64,000 nucleotides of DNA from Candidatus Saccharicenans sp. (lineage in GTDB: Bacteria > Acidobacteriota > Aminicenantia > Aminicenantales > Saccharicenantaceae): the NCBI GenBank assembly GCA_024653215.1, contig JANLFU010000006.1, positions 62,001 through 126,000 of the forward strand. The letters run 5' to 3'. The translations under genes were made by a program, and so were the position numbers. Shown here one piece after another: positions 16,119 through 25,598 of this stretch; within the stretch, counting starts at the first letter, position 1, and each line of letters opens with the position of its first letter. The notes beneath the pieces were generated by a model that was not told the DNA's origin, did no database searches, and was given only the letters and a program-made list of their open reading frames with translations.

Positions 16119-17187
16119 TTTTTTCGTGGGGCGTTTCCTGCTCTCCGGCCGGTAGGTACTTTTTGGGAATGCGAGCCACGATCGTGTAGTTCGGGTCGAC
16201 CACCTGGGCGATCCGGGCCTCCCCGACCTGGGAGAGAAGCTGGTAGGCATCCATCTTTTCCAGGTGGTAATCGCTCACCAGCCAGTCTATCAGGTCCCGG
16301 TGAGCAATTCTGAAGGCATCTTCCAGCGGCCGGTAACTGCCGAGGCTCATTAGATATTCGTCGCTCTCGATTCTCGGCCAATCGACTTTCTTATTCTTGA
16401 CGAGGTCCACGTAAAGAACGACTTTCATGGCCGCCTCCACCGCCGTTCCGATTATCTCCCCTTCGCCCTGTACCAGGTGTCCATCGCCGAGAAAAAGCAG
16501 GGCTCCCTTCACATTAACCGGGAGGTAGATGGTATGACCGGGCCGGACCTCGGGCGAGTCCAGGTTGCCGCCGAAGGCCTCGGGCACCACCGTCGTCCTG
16601 ACCTCGTTATCGGCCGGGGCCACGCCCAGGCAACCCAGAAACGGTTTAATTGGCAGTTCACATGAAAAGTTGCCCTGGCGGGCCTGGAACCGGACGGTTC
16701 CTTTATTCTTATCTACCTGGTACCACCAGACTGTCTCCGGAAGGGGAGGGTTGAGCATGGCTGTGTAACGGGTCGGGGTCAGTATTCCGAAGCCAGGGAA
16801 ATAACTGCTGATGGCGTAGTCCCGGACCGGTTCAAGGGAGATAAGATGGACAACCAGGGTGTCGCCGGGCTCGGCTCCCTCGATGTAAAAAGGTCCGGTC
16901 TGGGGGTTGTCGTGGCCGGGCGGGATGACCTCGGTCGGTAAGTCATCAGGCTTTTTGACCCGACCGTCGTAGCAGTCTTCGGTGTAAGTTTCCATGACGG
17001 TACCGGGCCTGACCTTCATCACCGGGCGGCTCTGGCCGAAGGTGTACTTGAAATCACCAGGGCCGGGCCGGTAGGTTACCTTCTTAACCTGGGAATAAAG
17101 GGCCGTGGATGAAATGGCCCAGGTTGTTAGAGCCAGGATTAAGAAGAAAACCAGCGGGCCGGGTCTTTGAGTTCTGATATTATTCAT
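16099..17187 (-). CDS. exported acetamidase/formamidase family protein
   Basis: 362 residues. FmdA/AmdA enzymes hydrolyse short amides to acid plus ammonia. Seen: signal peptide at residues 1-32, GQSRPVMKVRPGTVMETYTEDCYDG, VIPPGHDNPQTGPFYIEGAEPGDTLVV, GCLGVAPADNEV and LFLGDGHLVQGEGEIIGTAVEAAM, all core motifs of the family. Cytoplasmic members lack a signal peptide, so the periplasmic location is notable. The ATG is preceded by AAGGAG 7-12 bases upstream. Its end overlaps the radical-SAM gene by 20 bases in convergent orientation. Substrate uncertain; some family members act on cyclic or modified amides. Confidence 0.9.
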   Translation of the reverse strand: MNNIRTQRPGPLVFFLILALTTWAISSTALYSQVKKVTYRPGPGDFKYTFGQSRPVMKVRPGTVMETYTEDCYDGRVKKPDDLPTEVIPPGHDNPQTGPFYIEGAEPGDTLVVHLISLEPVRDYAISSYFPGFGILTPTRYTAMLNPPLPETVWWYQVDKNKGTVRFQARQGNFSCELPIKPFLGCLGVAPADNEVRTTVVPEAFGGNLDSPEVRPGHTIYLPVNVKGALLFLGDGHLVQGEGEIIGTAVEAAMKVVLYVDLVKNKKVDWPRIESDEYLMSLGSYRPLEDAFRIAHRDLIDWLVSDYHLEKMDAYQLLSQVGEARIAQVVDPNYTIVARIPKKYLPAGEQETPHEKIKRLKF

Positions 17188-17318
17188 GTTGCCATCTCCT
17201 TGCTGTTCTGAATTTACAATATTTGGCTGAAGAAATCATCTGGCTTTCCGAACGGTCGGGCTTAAGCCGGTTCGCCCCGGCTCCGGAGACTGGGGCCCGG
17301 GCCAGCCGCAAACCGGGA

Positions 17319-17342
17319 ATATATGAATGGCCATTCATATAT
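17319..17342. promoter_or_regulatory. perfect 24-bp palindrome, candidate operator
   Basis: The half-site ATATATGAATGG is followed immediately by its exact reverse complement. It lies between the 3' end of hutI and the acetamidase gene, about 130 bases upstream of the acetamidase ATG. A repressor dimer site is the simplest reading; a transcript hairpin without T-run is the alternative. Confidence 0.5.
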
Positions 17343-17439
17343 CAGCGGTTAAAAGTCAGGTTGAGCAGATTCCAGATGGAAACAATTTATGGAATAAAGA
17401 AGAGATTGAGGAAAGGACAGGAATTGACCCGGCTTCGAT

Positions 17440-18714
17440 TCAGCTAATCGGGCGGCCGTCTTCAACCACCACCCGGCCGGCCTTGATGACTGCTTTAACC
17501 GGGTTTCGGCCGAGCTCGTAGGCCAGGGAAAGGTAGGAAGGAAGGTCGCAGAGAATGAGGTCAAAATCCTTTCCGGGCTCCAGCGAACCGCAACGGCCCT
17601 GGCGGTCTATGGCGTAGGCGGCATTGATGGTGCAGGCATTTATGGCTTCTTCCACCGTCAGCCGCAGGGTGAAAACGCCGAGCTGAAGCACGAAAAGCAT
17701 CGACAGCAGGTGAGAGCTGCCCGGGTTAAAATCGCTGGCCAGGGCCACGATGGCTCCCCGGTCGAGAAGTTCCCGGGCCGGCGCCCTTTTGTCCATCATC
17801 AGGAAGAAAGATACTCCGGGCAGTAGCACGGCCGCGGTCCGGCTGCTGCTCAACTTTTCCACTCCTCCGGGCGTTATATTGATGAGATGTTCGGCCGAGC
17901 GGGCCCCCAGCTCGACCGCCAGCTCGGTGCCGCCGATGGGCACGAACTCGTCGGAATGAATCTTGAGCTTGAAGCCGAGCCTCAGGGCTGCTTCGGCCAG
18001 CTCCCTGGTTTCTTCCAGGGTAAAGACTGTCGGCTCGCAGAAGATATCGAAGAATTCAGCCAGCCGGCGACGCCTGACCTCCGGCATGACCTTATCTTTT
18101 AATAATTCAATGTAGGCTCCTCGTTCTGCCCTGTATTCGGGCGGAATTTCATGGGCGCCCATGAAGGTCGGCACCAGGCTGACCGGCTGCTCGGCTTCCA
18201 GTTCCTGCACCGCCTCCAGCTGCTTGATTTCGTCTTCCAGATTCAGCCCGTATCCGCTCTTGGCTTCAACCGTGGTTGTCCCGTTGAGCAGCATGGTCTG
18301 AAGGCGCTTCCGGCAAAGGTTCTTGAGTTCCTCCCGGCTGGCTTCCCTGGTGGCCCGGACCGTGGTCTGGATGCCCAGGCCCATGGCCGCCAGTTGCTGG
18401 TAGGTGTATCCCTGGAGACGCAGGGAGAATTCCTTCTCCCGGTTGCCGGCAAACGGCAGGTGAGTGTGGCAGTCGACCAGGCCGGGCAGCCCGACCAGGC
18501 CCCGGCCGTCTATTACCCGGGCTCCCTCCTCCGGTTTGACTTTCTCCCGGAATTCTCTCTCCGGGCCGATAAAAACGATTTTTCCCCGGTAGCCGGCAAT
18601 CCAGGCTTTTTCCAGCAGGCCGACCTCTCGCATGGCCGGTCCCCTCTTGGGGGCCGGTCCACCGCAGGTCAGGAGCTGGTCGAGGCCAGCCACCACCAGG
18701 TCAGCGCAGGTCAT
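17440..18714 (-). CDS. hutI: imidazolonepropionase HutI
   Basis: 424 residues. Third step of histidine degradation: imidazolone-5-propionate to N-formimino-glutamate, in the cytoplasm, with a metal-dependent amidohydrolase fold. Seen: metal-site motif [16 protein letters not shown] near residues 81-96, [40 protein letters not shown] and [12 protein letters not shown], all diagnostic of HutI. Its ATG lies inside the last 14 bases of ftsZ, so it is translationally tied to the division cluster. No other hut gene is in the window. A 22-residue insert after residue 18 is longer than in common HutI. Confidence 0.95.
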   Translation of the reverse strand: MTCADLVVAGLDQLLTCGGPAPKRGPAMREVGLLEKAWIAGYRGKIVFIGPEREFREKVKPEEGARVIDGRGLVGLPGLVDCHTHLPFAGNREKEFSLRLQGYTYQQLAAMGLGIQTTVRATREASREELKNLCRKRLQTMLLNGTTTVEAKSGYGLNLEDEIKQLEAVQELEAEQPVSLVPTFMGAHEIPPEYRAERGAYIELLKDKVMPEVRRRRLAEFFDIFCEPTVFTLEETRELAEAALRLGFKLKIHSDEFVPIGGTELAVELGARSAEHLINITPGGVEKLSSSRTAAVLLPGVSFFLMMDKRAPARELLDRGAIVALASDFNPGSSHLLSMLFVLQLGVFTLRLTVEEAINACTINAAYAIDRQGRCGSLEPGKDFDLILCDLPSYLSLAYELGRNPVKAVIKAGRVVVEDGRPIS

Positions 18715-19924
18715 TGGGCGTTTTCCTCATCGAACTCTGCTTGGTTTTCCTGATGAAGGCCGGGGTGTTGAGCTCATTCCAGTCGATTTCAGAAGGAGCC
18801 GGGTCCATCATAGCCGGAGCGGCCTGCCCGCCCTTGGGTTCGAACAGGTAAGGCGGGGTATCGCCCTTGACCATGACCGAGGTCTGGGTCTGGGGGGTGC
18901 TGGCCGGTCTTCTGATGATTTCCGGAGTGGCAGTCCGGGGTTTCTTACGGTCAAAGCCGGTGGCAATCACCGTGACCTTGATGGTCTCCCGGACCTCTTC
19001 GTCCAGAACCGTTCCGAATATTATGTTGGCTTCCGGATCGGCCAGGCTGGTAATCAGGTCAGAGGCCTTGGATACTTCGTGCAGGGTCATGTCCTTGCCA
19101 CCGGTGATGTTGATGAGTACACCACGGGCTCCCTCTATGGAAGTATCTATGAGCAGCGGGCTGCTGATGGCTTTCTGGGCTGCCTCCACCGCCCGGTTTT
19201 CGCCGCTGGCGATGCCGGTGCCCATGAAGGCCATGCCCATGCCTTTCATGATGGACTTGACGTCGGCAAAATCCAGGTTGATCAGGCCCGGCCTGGTGAT
19301 CAGGTCGGAGATACCCTGGGCGGCCTGGCGCAGGACATCGTCGGCCATGCGGAAGGCTTCGGGTATGGTGGTGTCCAGGTTGACCGTATCAATCAACCTC
19401 TGGTTGGGAATGGCGATGACTGTATCCACCACCCCCTTGAGTTCCTGCAGGCCCTCTTCGGCTTTCTTGGCCCTGATCCGGCCCTCGAAGGCGAAGGGCA
19501 TGGTGACAATGGCAATGACAAGCAGGCCCATCCCGGAGGCCAGGTTGGCGATGACCGGGGTGGCCCCGGTTCCGGTGCCACCGCCCAGGCCGGCGGTCAG
19601 GAAGACCATGTCGGCGCCTTCCAGGATCTCGGCCAGTCGTTCGGTGTCCTCTTCCGCCGCCTGTCGGCCGACCTCGGGGTCGCCGCCCGAGCCCAGGCCC
19701 TTGGTCAGCTTGGTTCCGATCTGGATCTTGAGGTGAGCCCGGTTGTTGTTCAGGGCCTGGCGGTCGGTGTTGATGGCGATGAATTCCACGCCCTCGATTC
19801 CGCTCTCGATCATGCGGTTGACGGCGTTACCGCCGCCGCCGCCGATGCCTATCACCTTGATCTTTGCTCCCGGGTTTTCTTCAGCCAGGTGAAACTTGAT
19901 TTTGTTGCCGAAGTCATCGCGCAT
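18701..19924 (-). CDS. ftsZ: cell division protein FtsZ
   Basis: 407 residues. Tubulin-like GTPase that forms the Z-ring. Seen: [15 protein letters not shown], the tubulin signature [13 protein letters not shown], the T7 catalytic loop [11 protein letters not shown], and the C-terminal peptide [11 protein letters not shown] used by FtsA and other partners, after a linker of about 60 residues. The frame is open to an ATG at 19942, but that ATG overlaps the ftsA stop. The ATG at 19924 has GGAGG five bases upstream, abutting the ftsA stop, and is chosen. The 3' end overlaps hutI by 14 bases. Last division gene of the cluster. Confidence 0.97.
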   Translation of the reverse strand: MRDDFGNKIKFHLAEENPGAKIKVIGIGGGGGNAVNRMIESGIEGVEFIAINTDRQALNNNRAHLKIQIGTKLTKGLGSGGDPEVGRQAAEEDTERLAEILEGADMVFLTAGLGGGTGTGATPVIANLASGMGLLVIAIVTMPFAFEGRIRAKKAEEGLQELKGVVDTVIAIPNQRLIDTVNLDTTIPEAFRMADDVLRQAAQGISDLITRPGLINLDFADVKSIMKGMGMAFMGTGIASGENRAVEAAQKAISSPLLIDTSIEGARGVLINITGGKDMTLHEVSKASDLITSLADPEANIIFGTVLDEEVRETIKVTVIATGFDRKKPRTATPEIIRRPASTPQTQTSVMVKGDTPPYLFEPKGGQAAPAMMDPAPSEIDWNELNTPAFIRKTKQSSMRKTPNDLR

Positions 19925-19929
19925 GTTTG

Positions 19930-19934
19930 CCTCC
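19930..19934 (-). promoter_or_regulatory. ribosome-binding site that fixes the ftsZ start
   Basis: On the minus strand GGAGG directly follows the TAA stop of ftsA and lies five bases before the ATG at 19924. It decides between this start and the ATG six codons upstream. Confidence 0.8.
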
Positions 19935-21155
19935 TTATTCATTGAACCAGTCTTTAATCCTGGTCCAGAAGCCTTTCTTTTTATCTTTTATGAAACCGCG
20001 TTCCTTGATCTGGTTGTATCCGTAAAGGATGAGCCCGACAGCCGTGGCGTAATCGGGCGTGCTGACGCGGTCGATCAGCCCGCCTATGTAGTTCGGGTCA
20101 CCCCGCCTCACCGGCAGGTCGAAAATTTCCTCGGCCACCTCTTCCAGGCCGTCCAGCAGGGCGGTGCCCCCGGTCAGGACCAGCCCGGAGTTGAGCGACT
20201 TTTCGTAGCCCATTCTCTTGATGTCGGAGTCCACCAGGCGGAAGATTTCCTCGGCCCGGGGCTGGATGATGTCGGCCAGGATTTGCCTGGACATCACCCG
20301 AGATTTCCGGTTCTTGCCGACGGTCGGAACTTCGATGGTGTCCTGTTCCTCGGTTACCGGCAGGGCCACGCAGCCGTATTTCTTCTTGATCTTTTCGGCG
20401 TCGGGAATGGGAGTGCGCAGCCCGACGGCAATGTCGTTGGTGAAGTTATCGCCACCCAGCGGGATGGTCGAAGTGTACCAGAGGGCCCCGCGCTCGAAGA
20501 TGGCCACTTCGGTGGTGCCGGCCCCGATGTCGATCAGACCCACGCCCAGCTCCCGCTCGTCGTGGGTCAGGACCGAGTGGCTGGTGGCGATCTGGTTGAG
20601 GACTATTTCCTGGATGCCGATTCCGGCCCGGTCCAGGCAGTTCTTCAGGTTCTGGATGGAGGTGATGGCCGAGGTGACGATATGGACATTGACCTCGAGC
20701 TTGATTCCGCTCATGCCCAGCGGGTCCTTGATTCCATCCTGCTCGTCCACGATGAATTCCTGGGGAATGATGTGGATTATTTCCCGATCGGGGGGAATGG
20801 ACAGAGCCCGGGCCTGGTCGATCACCCGGCGGATGTCCTCGCGGGAAATCTCCCGGTTCTTTCCGGACACGGCCACCACCCCGCGGCTGTTGAAGCTCTT
20901 AATGTGCGAGCCGGAGATGCCCACGTAGGCCGATTCTATCTCCACGCCGGCCATCAGCTCGGCTTCTTCCTGGGCCCTTTTTATGGCCGAGATGGTCAGG
21001 TCCAGGTTGACCACCACTCCCTTCCTTATGCCCTTGGATTCCGCCACCCCGATGCCGATGATTTCCACCTTCTGTTCTTCGGTGATTTCTCCGATGATGG
21101 CCACCGTCTTCTTGGTGCCGATGTCCAGACCTACCAGATAGTTGTTTCTGGCCAT
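19935..21155 (-). CDS. ftsA: cell division protein FtsA
   Basis: 406 residues. Actin-like ATPase that tethers FtsZ to the membrane. Seen: phosphate-1 motif [14 protein letters not shown], the SHS2 insert at about residues 80-160 ([15 protein letters not shown]), phosphate-2 [13 protein letters not shown], adenosine motif [11 protein letters not shown], and an amphipathic end helix [12 protein letters not shown] that serves as membrane anchor. The ATG overlaps the ftsQ stop by one base (TAATG). All nucleotide-binding motifs are intact and length is normal. Confidence 0.97.
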   Translation of the reverse strand: MARNNYLVGLDIGTKKTVAIIGEITEEQKVEIIGIGVAESKGIRKGVVVNLDLTISAIKRAQEEAELMAGVEIESAYVGISGSHIKSFNSRGVVAVSGKNREISREDIRRVIDQARALSIPPDREIIHIIPQEFIVDEQDGIKDPLGMSGIKLEVNVHIVTSAITSIQNLKNCLDRAGIGIQEIVLNQIATSHSVLTHDERELGVGLIDIGAGTTEVAIFERGALWYTSTIPLGGDNFTNDIAVGLRTPIPDAEKIKKKYGCVALPVTEEQDTIEVPTVGKNRKSRVMSRQILADIIQPRAEEIFRLVDSDIKRMGYEKSLNSGLVLTGGTALLDGLEEVAEEIFDLPVRRGDPNYIGGLIDRVSTPDYATAVGLILYGYNQIKERGFIKDKKKGFWTRIKDWFNE

Positions 21156-22006
21156 TAACTTACCTCCTTTTTCTGCCCCCTGGATTCCCTGGCCGAAAGT
21201 TCCAGGGGCTTGACGTAGGCCCGTCCCTGGATCCTCAGGTCAACATATTCCAGCGGGCCGAACAGCCGGGCCCAGGCTTCTCTGTTCGCCAGGTAGAAGG
21301 GCAACTGTTCCTGGAAATTTTCGGCATTGATGATTACCCGGACCGGGTCTTCCGCCAGCTCTACTTCCAGCTGTCCATCAGCCTTAAAAATCAGGCGGCG
21401 GATGAGCTGCCTGGCTGCGGGTTCCAGGCCGTCGAGGGCCTGGCCGGCCAGCCTGACCTTGTCCTGGTAGGCCAGGTTGAAATTGGCTTCATCCTCGAGC
21501 ACTGGAAAGGCCGGGTCAGAAGGTTCCGTTTCGCTTTTGATGACCTTCCCTTCTTCGTCCACCAGGAAGTACAGGCCCCGGTGAATATAAAACCTGGGTG
21601 TCCTGGGATAGACTTCAACCCGGAGGGTGGAGGGCAGAATCTTTTCGGCCCGGACTTCCTTGACCCCGGGCAGCGAGGTCAGGCTCAGCCGGATATAGTC
21701 CAGGTTGCAGATCAGGATGTTGCCGGGGTTCCGGCTCAACAGATAATCTTCCACCCGCTGCTTGAGCTCCGGGCTGGATGAAATGACTTCCACCTTCTTG
21801 ATACTGAGCTCATCACAGGTAATAAGGTAATAATACAGCTGGGCCACGCCCAGAAACAGGGCTATCAGGGCGAAGAACAGACCGAGGAAATGTGTCCAGC
21901 GCAGCGGCTTTTTCCCGGTCTTGCCCCTGGGGCCCACCGCCCGGGCCGAGCGATGGAAAACCACGGCCCCGGCCGCGTTCAGGGGATATCCATTTTCAAC
22001 GGCCAT
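21155..22006 (-). CDS. ftsQ: cell division protein FtsQ/DivIB
   Basis: 283 residues, single-pass. A basic cytoplasmic tail of about 38 residues, a membrane helix at about 40-60 ([21 protein letters not shown]), then a POTRA domain ([20 protein letters not shown] ... [46 protein letters not shown] region) and the FtsQ beta domain. It scaffolds FtsL/FtsB and FtsW/FtsI. The ATG overlaps the end of murC by 11 bases. FtsQ sequences diverge quickly; the call rests on POTRA pattern plus position between murC and ftsA. Confidence 0.92.
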   Translation of the reverse strand: MAVENGYPLNAAGAVVFHRSARAVGPRGKTGKKPLRWTHFLGLFFALIALFLGVAQLYYYLITCDELSIKKVEVISSSPELKQRVEDYLLSRNPGNILICNLDYIRLSLTSLPGVKEVRAEKILPSTLRVEVYPRTPRFYIHRGLYFLVDEEGKVIKSETEPSDPAFPVLEDEANFNLAYQDKVRLAGQALDGLEPAARQLIRRLIFKADGQLEVELAEDPVRVIINAENFQEQLPFYLANREAWARLFGPLEYVDLRIQGRAYVKPLELSARESRGQKKEVS

Positions 22007-23396
22007 GGTTTTTTTCTCCCTGCAACAGTCTTATCGTTTCCGGAATGATCCGGCTGATATTTCCAGCTCCCAGGACCAGGAGCATATCGTTCGGGGCCAG
22101 AATTTCCGCCAGCCTCTCTGGGATCCGGTTCAGGACCGGCTCAAACAGGACATTCTTGTGACCGAATTGCCTGATGGCCTCAAACAGGGCCTGGCCGCTG
22201 ACTCCCTCGATTGGGTCTTCGCCGGCGGCATAGATTTCGGTCACCAGGAGAATGTCAGCCTGGTTGAAAGCGGTGGCAAAATCGGGGAGCAGCCTGGCCA
22301 GCCGGCTGTAGCGGTGGGGCTGGAATACGGCCACCAGCCTTCTATCCCAGCCGGTCCGGGCCGCCTCCAGGGTGGCCCGGATTTCGGTCGGATGGTGGGC
22401 GTAATCCTCGATGACCATGATGTCACCGACCATACCCTTAAGTTCAAACCGGCGGCCGGTTCCGGAGTATTCTTCCAGGGCCTTGAGAATGGTCCGGGCC
22501 GGGATGTCCAGGTCCAGGCCCACGGCCGTGGCCGCCATGGCATTCAGGATATTGTGCTTGCCGGGGACGTTGAGCTTCAGACGTCCCAGCCGCTGGCCGA
22601 AGGCATAAAGGGTTGACTGGCTGGAGAACTCGGAGAAGGAAAAATCCCTGGCCTGGATGTCGGCCTGGGAGCTGAAGCCATAGGTGATGATCTTTCTTTC
22701 CAGGTCGGGAATGATCGACTGCAGGTTGGGGTCGTCCAGGCAGAGGATGATGGGGCAGTAAAAGGGAACCTTGTTGGCGAAGCTGACAAAAGTCTTCTTG
22801 ATTTCGTCTAGGGTCCCGTAGTGGTCCAGGTGCTCGGCGTCGATGTTGGTCAGGACCGCGATGAAGGGCGAAAGGTAAAGAAAGGAGCGGTCGCTTTCGT
22901 CGGCCTCGGCCACGATGAAATCTCCCTCGCCCAGGCGGGCATTGGCCCCGAGGGTATTTAACCGCCCGCCGACAATAACCGTCGGGTCAAAGCCGGCCAC
23001 CTCCAGCACCATGGCCGTCATGGAGGTGGTGGTGGTCTTGCCGTGGGCCCCGGCCACGGCGATGCCGTATTTCATCCTCATCAGCTCGGCCAGCATTTCG
23101 GCCCTGGGTATGACCGGGATCTTGCGGGCCCGGGCCTCAAGCACCTCCACGTTGTCTTCGCGCACCGCGGAAGAAATAACCACCACATCAGCCTGGCCGA
23201 CATTTTCGGCCGCATGACCGCGATGGATTGTGGCTCCAAGCCTGGCCAGCCTCTGGGTGGCTTCGTTTTCCTGAAGGTCCGAGCCGGAGACCTGGTAGCC
23301 GAGGTTGAGCAGAACTTCGGCAATCCCGCACATACCGGTACCGCCGATGCCCACCATGTGAATGCGGTTCAACTTGCGGTAACCTTTCTTAACCAC
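21996..23396 (-). CDS. murC: UDP-N-acetylmuramate--L-alanine ligase MurC
   Basis: 466 residues, full length, GTG start. First amino-acid ligase of murein precursor synthesis. Seen: [22 protein letters not shown] in the UDP-binding domain, ATP loop [13 protein letters not shown] near residues 111-123, [24 protein letters not shown], and the C-terminal domain with [14 protein letters not shown] and VFQPHRYSR. It overlaps murG by eight and ftsQ by 11 bases. In many bacteria murB and ddl follow murC; here ftsQ does, so those genes must be elsewhere. Confidence 0.97.
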   Translation of the reverse strand: MVKKGYRKLNRIHMVGIGGTGMCGIAEVLLNLGYQVSGSDLQENEATQRLARLGATIHRGHAAENVGQADVVVISSAVREDNVEVLEARARKIPVIPRAEMLAELMRMKYGIAVAGAHGKTTTTSMTAMVLEVAGFDPTVIVGGRLNTLGANARLGEGDFIVAEADESDRSFLYLSPFIAVLTNIDAEHLDHYGTLDEIKKTFVSFANKVPFYCPIILCLDDPNLQSIIPDLERKIITYGFSSQADIQARDFSFSEFSSQSTLYAFGQRLGRLKLNVPGKHNILNAMAATAVGLDLDIPARTILKALEEYSGTGRRFELKGMVGDIMVIEDYAHHPTEIRATLEAARTGWDRRLVAVFQPHRYSRLARLLPDFATAFNQADILLVTEIYAAGEDPIEGVSGQALFEAIRQFGHKNVLFEPVLNRIPERLAEILAPNDMLLVLGAGNISRIIPETIRLLQGEKNHGR

Positions 23397-24489
23397 GGTC
23401 GCCTCCTGCGGGGGACTTTATTCTCTCCAGACAGAGACCGGCGATTTTTTCGGCCACGCCCTGCGGCCGCAACTTTTCCAGGTTGTCTTCCATCCGGTCA
23501 AGAACTTCTTTATGGTTCAGGTAGTATTTTATTTTTTCAGCCAGCAGTCCGGGCTCGAAATCCTTTTCCAGGATGACCTCGGCCCCGCCGGCTTTTTCCA
23601 GCTCCCGGGCGTTGAATTCCTGGTGGTTATCGGCCGCGGCGGCAAAGGGCACCAGCAGGGCTGGTTTCCGGCCGGCCACCAGCTCGGCGCAGGTGGTGGC
23701 CCCGGCCCGGCAGATGACCAGGTCGGCTTTAGCCAGGTAGTCGGCCATGGGTGAGAAAAAGGCTGACACCACCGCCCGGGAAAAGCCGTGCTCCTGGTAG
23801 GCCCGGCTGACACGGTCGAGGTCTCTTTCTCCGGTCTGGTGGTAAATGACCAGGGAATCCCTGAGTTCCTCAAGCTGGCCGAGAGACTCAATCAGCCGGT
23901 CGTTCAGGAATTTCGAGCCCTGGCTCCCGCCGAAAATCAGCAGGGTCAGGGTCTGTTCTCTCTGCTTTCTTGGAATCTCATAGAATTCAGGACGGACCGG
24001 GTTGCCCACCAGCACTGCCTTGTCCCCGAAATAGGCGAGCGAGCTGGCGAAGGAAACCACCACCAGGTCGACGAAGCGGCCGAGCTTGCGATTGGTGAAA
24101 CCGGGCAGGGCATTCTGCTCCAGGATGACCGTTGGCTTTTTCATCAGGGCGGCCAGCAGCACAATCGGCCCGGAGCTGAAGCCGCCCACCCCGATTACCA
24201 GGGCGGGACGGAACCGCAACAGTATATAGAATGACTTGAGAAAAGCCAGAGGGAGAAGGACCAGGCCCCGCAGCTTCTTCAATCCCCGGCCCTTGAGTCC
24301 TTCCACGGGCAGGGTCAGGAAGCGGTTGACCTCGGCTGACATGATCTTTTTTTCCACGGCCCGGGAACTGCCGACGTAGACCAGCCGGAGGTCGGGTCGC
24401 AGGCGGAGCAGGGTGCGGCCCAGGACCAGGGCCGGGTAGAGGTGCCCGCCCGTGCCACCTCCGCTGATGATCACAGTCGCCTGCTTCAT
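23389..24489 (-). CDS. murG: UDP-GlcNAc:lipid I N-acetylglucosaminyltransferase MurG
   Basis: 366 residues, GT28 family. Converts lipid I to lipid II at the inner face of the membrane. Seen: [15 protein letters not shown] at residues 10-24, the acceptor-side segment [27 protein letters not shown], the donor loop [12 protein letters not shown] and [23 protein letters not shown]. All family G-loops are present. ATG at 24489 overlaps ftsW by four bases. Confidence 0.97.
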   Translation of the reverse strand: MKQATVIISGGGTGGHLYPALVLGRTLLRLRPDLRLVYVGSSRAVEKKIMSAEVNRFLTLPVEGLKGRGLKKLRGLVLLPLAFLKSFYILLRFRPALVIGVGGFSSGPIVLLAALMKKPTVILEQNALPGFTNRKLGRFVDLVVVSFASSLAYFGDKAVLVGNPVRPEFYEIPRKQREQTLTLLIFGGSQGSKFLNDRLIESLGQLEELRDSLVIYHQTGERDLDRVSRAYQEHGFSRAVVSAFFSPMADYLAKADLVICRAGATTCAELVAGRKPALLVPFAAAADNHQEFNARELEKAGGAEVILEKDFEPGLLAEKIKYYLNHKEVLDRMEDNLEKLRPQGVAEKIAGLCLERIKSPAGGDRG

Positions 24490-25598
24490 GGGGTCGAACT
24501 AACCTCCAGCTTTCTTTGAGAAATATTCAGCAACAGGCCCACGGCCAGCAGGTTGCAGACCAGGGCCGAACGACCGAAGGAAATGAAGGGCAGGGGAATG
24601 CCGGTGACCGGTCCCAGCCCCAGGACGACACTGATGTTGAGAAGGGCCTGGATGATTATGCTCAGGGTCAGCCCGTAGGCGATCAGCCTGTAATTAGCAT
24701 TAAGAGTCTGGCCAGCTATTTTCAGGCCGCGGAACAGGAAGAGAAGGAACAGGCCCACCGTGCCCATGGTGCCCAGCAACCCGACCTCTTCGCCGATGAT
24801 GGCGAAGATAAAATCGGTGTGGGCGCAGGGGAGGAAGTAGAGTTTCTGAGTGGAAGAGCCGATGCTCACTCCCAGCAGCCCGCCGGCCCCGACCGCCAGC
24901 CGGGATTGCCTGACCTGAAAGGCCTTGCCCAGCGGGTCCTGCTCGGGCGATAAAAATCCGTGCAACCGGTTTACCCGGTAATCGGCCGAGAACAGGAAGA
25001 TGATGAATATCACCAGAAGTACCAGGGCTGGCGGAGTGAAGTATTTAAGTTTAACTCCACCCAGGTAGAGCATCAGGGCCGAAATAAGGAAAATAAAAAC
25101 GGCCGTGCTGTAATCGGGCTCCAGCAGGATGACCAGGACGAAGGCCAGCACCACGCCCACCGGAACCATCAGGGTTTTCCAGTGGTTGATGGTGTCGGCT
25201 TTCCGGTAGCAGAAGTTGGCCAGGAACAGGATCAGAACGACCTTGGCCAGCTCCGAGGGCTGGAAACGGACCCCCATGAACTGGACCCAGCGGTGAGCGT
25301 TGGCCGAGGGTGGCATGACCAGGCAGAGCACCAGGAGCAGGAAGGTAAAGGCGGTGGCCAGGTAGATCAACCTGGTCATGGTGAAAAACGGTTCCCGGAT
25401 TGAAGCCACGATGACCATCAGAACCAGGCCGAAGACCGCGGCCATGATCTGGTTGGTCAGGAAGTAGAAGCTCTGGCGGTATTTTTCACCGGCCAGGATG
25501 GCCGAGGAGCTGAAGACCATGATGATGCCCAGGATGAGTAGCAGAAGAGTGTTGACCAGCAGGACCTTGTCGAAGGCGAATCTCTTGAAGACTTCCAT
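24486..25598 (-). CDS. ftsW: SEDS-family glycosyltransferase FtsW
   Basis: 370 residues, about ten membrane helices. SEDS proteins polymerise lipid II; FtsW works with the transpeptidase FtsI at the septum. Seen: RWVQFMGVRFQPSELAKVV near residues 105-123, the catalytic-loop segment LLEPDYSTAVFIF (family QPDxGTA) with the aspartate kept, and the end loop TGIPLPFISFGRSALV. In the last loop the usual S-Y-G-G-S reads S-F-G-R-S, and EPDYS replaces the QPDxG of well-studied members. It overlaps murG by four bases and murD by one. Position between murD and murG identifies it as FtsW rather than RodA. Confidence 0.95.
   Translation of the reverse strand: MEVFKRFAFDKVLLVNTLLLLILGIIMVFSSSAILAGEKYRQSFYFLTNQIMAAVFGLVLMVIVASIREPFFTMTRLIYLATAFTFLLLVLCLVMPPSANAHRWVQFMGVRFQPSELAKVVLILFLANFCYRKADTINHWKTLMVPVGVVLAFVLVILLEPDYSTAVFIFLISALMLYLGGVKLKYFTPPALVLLVIFIIFLFSADYRVNRLHGFLSPEQDPLGKAFQVRQSRLAVGAGGLLGVSIGSSTQKLYFLPCAHTDFIFAIIGEEVGLLGTMGTVGLFLLFLFRGLKIAGQTLNANYRLIAYGLTLSIIIQALLNISVVLGLGPVTGIPLPFISFGRSALVCNLLAVGLLLNISQRKLEVSSTP

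Noticed and set aside
18632-19945. Long open frame opposite ftsZ (and 19896-21158 opposite ftsA)
   Set aside because: Antisense shadow of conserved genes in GC-rich DNA; composition Gly/Asp/Gln-rich, no family motif.
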